Shown: positions 4,580 to 5,319 of the stretch, one piece after another
How positions within the stretch are numbered: position 1 is the stretch's first letter
Layout: every line of letters starts with the position of its first letter
Assembly: GCA_003243445.1 (NCBI GenBank)
Contig: QFQQ01000154.1
Span: forward strand, 1 to 5,319
Source of the DNA: Citrobacter freundii
GTDB taxonomy: Bacteria; Bacteroidota; Bacteroidia; Chitinophagales; Chitinophagaceae
Direction of reading: 5' to 3'
Length of the DNA stretch: 5,319 bases
Translations under genes and position numbers: made by a program
Notes under the pieces: model-generated
What the model was told of the DNA's origin: nothing
Database searches by the model: none
What the model saw: only the letters and a program-made list of their open reading frames with translations

Positions 4580-4975
4580 CTACTGAAGGTACTGCTCTGC
4601 CTGAGCAATACGTGAAAGAGTACCGGCATTCGGTTCAATCATCTGTATACGTCGGCTGTCCTCCAGTAAACCGGCAATAAGGTGTTTGTCGGTATATGGG
4701 GCATCGTCATCCCCGAGCATACGGCGGATAGCGGATAAATCTCCGTTGGGAACCGGGTAAACCGACTCGATAAAGAGCTGATCACCGTGAGGGTTCTCCC
4801 ACTCATACGGGCCTTGGGCGGAAGCCGCAAAACCGGAATCATTCAGACTGGCGAAATCTTCAAGCGCCTGGAGGCGGGCCGCAGTTTCATCAGTAGCGTA
4901 GATTAAGATCATACGCGCCGTCTCAGGCGATGAGCAGAACAGCAAAATGAGGAATGGCAGCATGTTGAACTCCAT
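4580..4975 (-). CDS. Hypothetical protein, up to 131 aa
   Basis: I do not recognise the family. The ATG at 4975 overlaps the stop of the 90 aa gene (TGATG), which points to translational coupling. A second in-frame ATG at 4963 has GGAG 6 nt upstream and may be the start actually used (127 aa). A third, at 4912, would begin MILIYATDETAARL and give 110 aa. The longer forms carry a short hydrophobic stretch (LPFLILLFC, residues 6-14) without basic residues and with Phe before Cys, so neither a standard signal peptide nor a good lipobox. The rest is soluble and acidic, with GPYEWENPHGDQLFIESVYP in the middle and a helical C-terminus (TLSRIAQAEQYLQ). Two other open frames across it are shadows. 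Confidence 0.82.
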   Translation of the reverse strand: MEFNMLPFLILLFCSSPETARMILIYATDETAARLQALEDFASLNDSGFAASAQGPYEWENPHGDQLFIESVYPVPNGDLSAIRRMLGDDDAPYTDKHLIAGLLEDSRRIQMIEPNAGTLSRIAQAEQYLQ

Positions 4976-5247
4976 CAGTTAGCGATTTGTTGAGCTGGCG
5001 GTGTGGCTACGCCGGTGAGTTGCTTAAGACGAATATTGAGCTCATGAATCACGTCATCGCGTTTGCGCCAGCTGGTGGATGGCAGGGCCAGGAGCGCTTC
5101 AGCTTCAGACACGGAGAGACCAGCCAGGTGAGCTTTCGATGAAATCTCTGCGTTATATAATTGCTTCAGCACAATCAATGAGTGCTGGGAGGATGCAGCC
5201 ATCATCATGAAATGGCGAAGCACCGCACAATAGATTTGAGTAGACAT
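4975..5247 (-). CDS. Hypothetical protein, 90 aa
   Basis: I do not recognise the family. ATG 5247 has GAGG 9 nt upstream and lies 15 nt past the stop of the preceding partial gene, a tight operon arrangement. The product is predicted all helical. Residues 37-60 (SKAHLAGLSVSEAEALLALP) followed by STSWRKRDDVIHELN have the helix-turn-helix-like spacing of a small DNA-binding or adaptor protein, but no family signature is clear. The tail is flexible (TPPAQQIAN). It overlaps the 131 aa gene by one base. Confidence 0.83.
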   Translation of the reverse strand: MSTQIYCAVLRHFMMMAASSQHSLIVLKQLYNAEISSKAHLAGLSVSEAEALLALPSTSWRKRDDVIHELNIRLKQLTGVATPPAQQIAN

Positions 5248-5262
5248 ATTAAGCCGCCTCGT

Positions 5263-5319
5263 TCAATGCGTGAGGTAATGATTAATGGCATGTTCAACAT
5301 AGCCAACAGATTTACCCAC
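5263..5319 (-). CDS. C-terminal end of an unknown gene, cut by the right edge
   Basis: The minus-strand frame from the right edge reads VGKSVGYVEHAINHYLTH and stops at 5265-5263. Of the other two frames, one has stops in this stretch; the other stays open past 5247 and runs across the start of the 90 aa gene. The stop lies 15 nt before the 90 aa gene, as expected in an operon. With only 18 residues visible, identity cannot be judged. Confidence 0.5.
   Translation of the reverse strand: MGKSVGYVEHAINHYLTH

Noticed and set aside
4363..4842. Minus-strand frames of 91 and 67 codons
   Set aside because: They are alternative frames across the 131 aa and 231 aa genes. The genes there have better ribosome binding sites, coupling and composition.
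1..5319. CRISPR array, tRNA, rRNA, insertion sequence or replication origin
   Set aside because: No regularly spaced repeats, tRNA-like cloverleaf, transposase reading frame, terminal inverted repeats or iteron array were seen.

Overview
The window looks like part of an accessory region from a conjugative plasmid, integrative element or phage-plasmid of an enterobacterial (gammaproteobacterial) host. I infer this from the moderate GC content, the E. coli-type Shine-Dalgarno sequences (two nearly perfect), the hairpin-plus-T terminators, and the run of small genes with no recognisable family, all on the minus strand. No replication, transfer, integrase, capsid or defence gene can be recognised, so the host and element type remain inference.

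Right half (5319 to 2468, read leftward): an operon-like series. It starts with the end of an unknown gene (5319-5263), followed closely by a 90 aa protein (5247-4975). A 131 aa protein follows, joined by a TGATG stop/start overlap (4975-4580), then a 231 aa protein (4516-3821) and a 390 aa helical protein with internal repeats (3640-2468). A small unlisted reading frame (about 3794-3651) fills most of the gap before the 390 aa gene. Its ATG sits in the loop of a 10-bp hairpin.

Left half (2385 to 1): small transcription units that share a repeated promoter-like module. Four sites (about 2323, 1804, 1281 and 219) have the same layout: a run of 5 to 9 T, exactly 12 nt, then CTTCGTC(A/T)CC. At two of them a -10-like (T/A)ATAAG follows at exactly 17 nt, and then an identical leader. 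The modules precede a partial gene (127-1), an acidic 197 aa gene (1191-598, followed by an 88 aa gene), a 106 aa gene (1663-1343), and an unusual locus at about 2230-1796. Near-identical terminators (GCGGGG/CCCCGC stems with T runs) sit just ahead of two modules, giving 'terminator-promoter-small gene' cassettes.

The locus at about 2260-1796 is the most puzzling part. It has no ordinary gene. It holds two near-perfect Shine-Dalgarno sequences with ATG at the same spacing: one opens a start-stop (ATG TAA), the other an 11-codon ORF. It also holds several hairpins and a Cys-rich open frame of about 75 codons, out of frame with the first ATG by one nucleotide. It is either a frameshifted small zinc-binding-type gene or a regulatory or leader RNA. 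No function can be assigned to any protein here from sequence alone; the shared promoter module suggests that one regulator controls the left-hand genes together.
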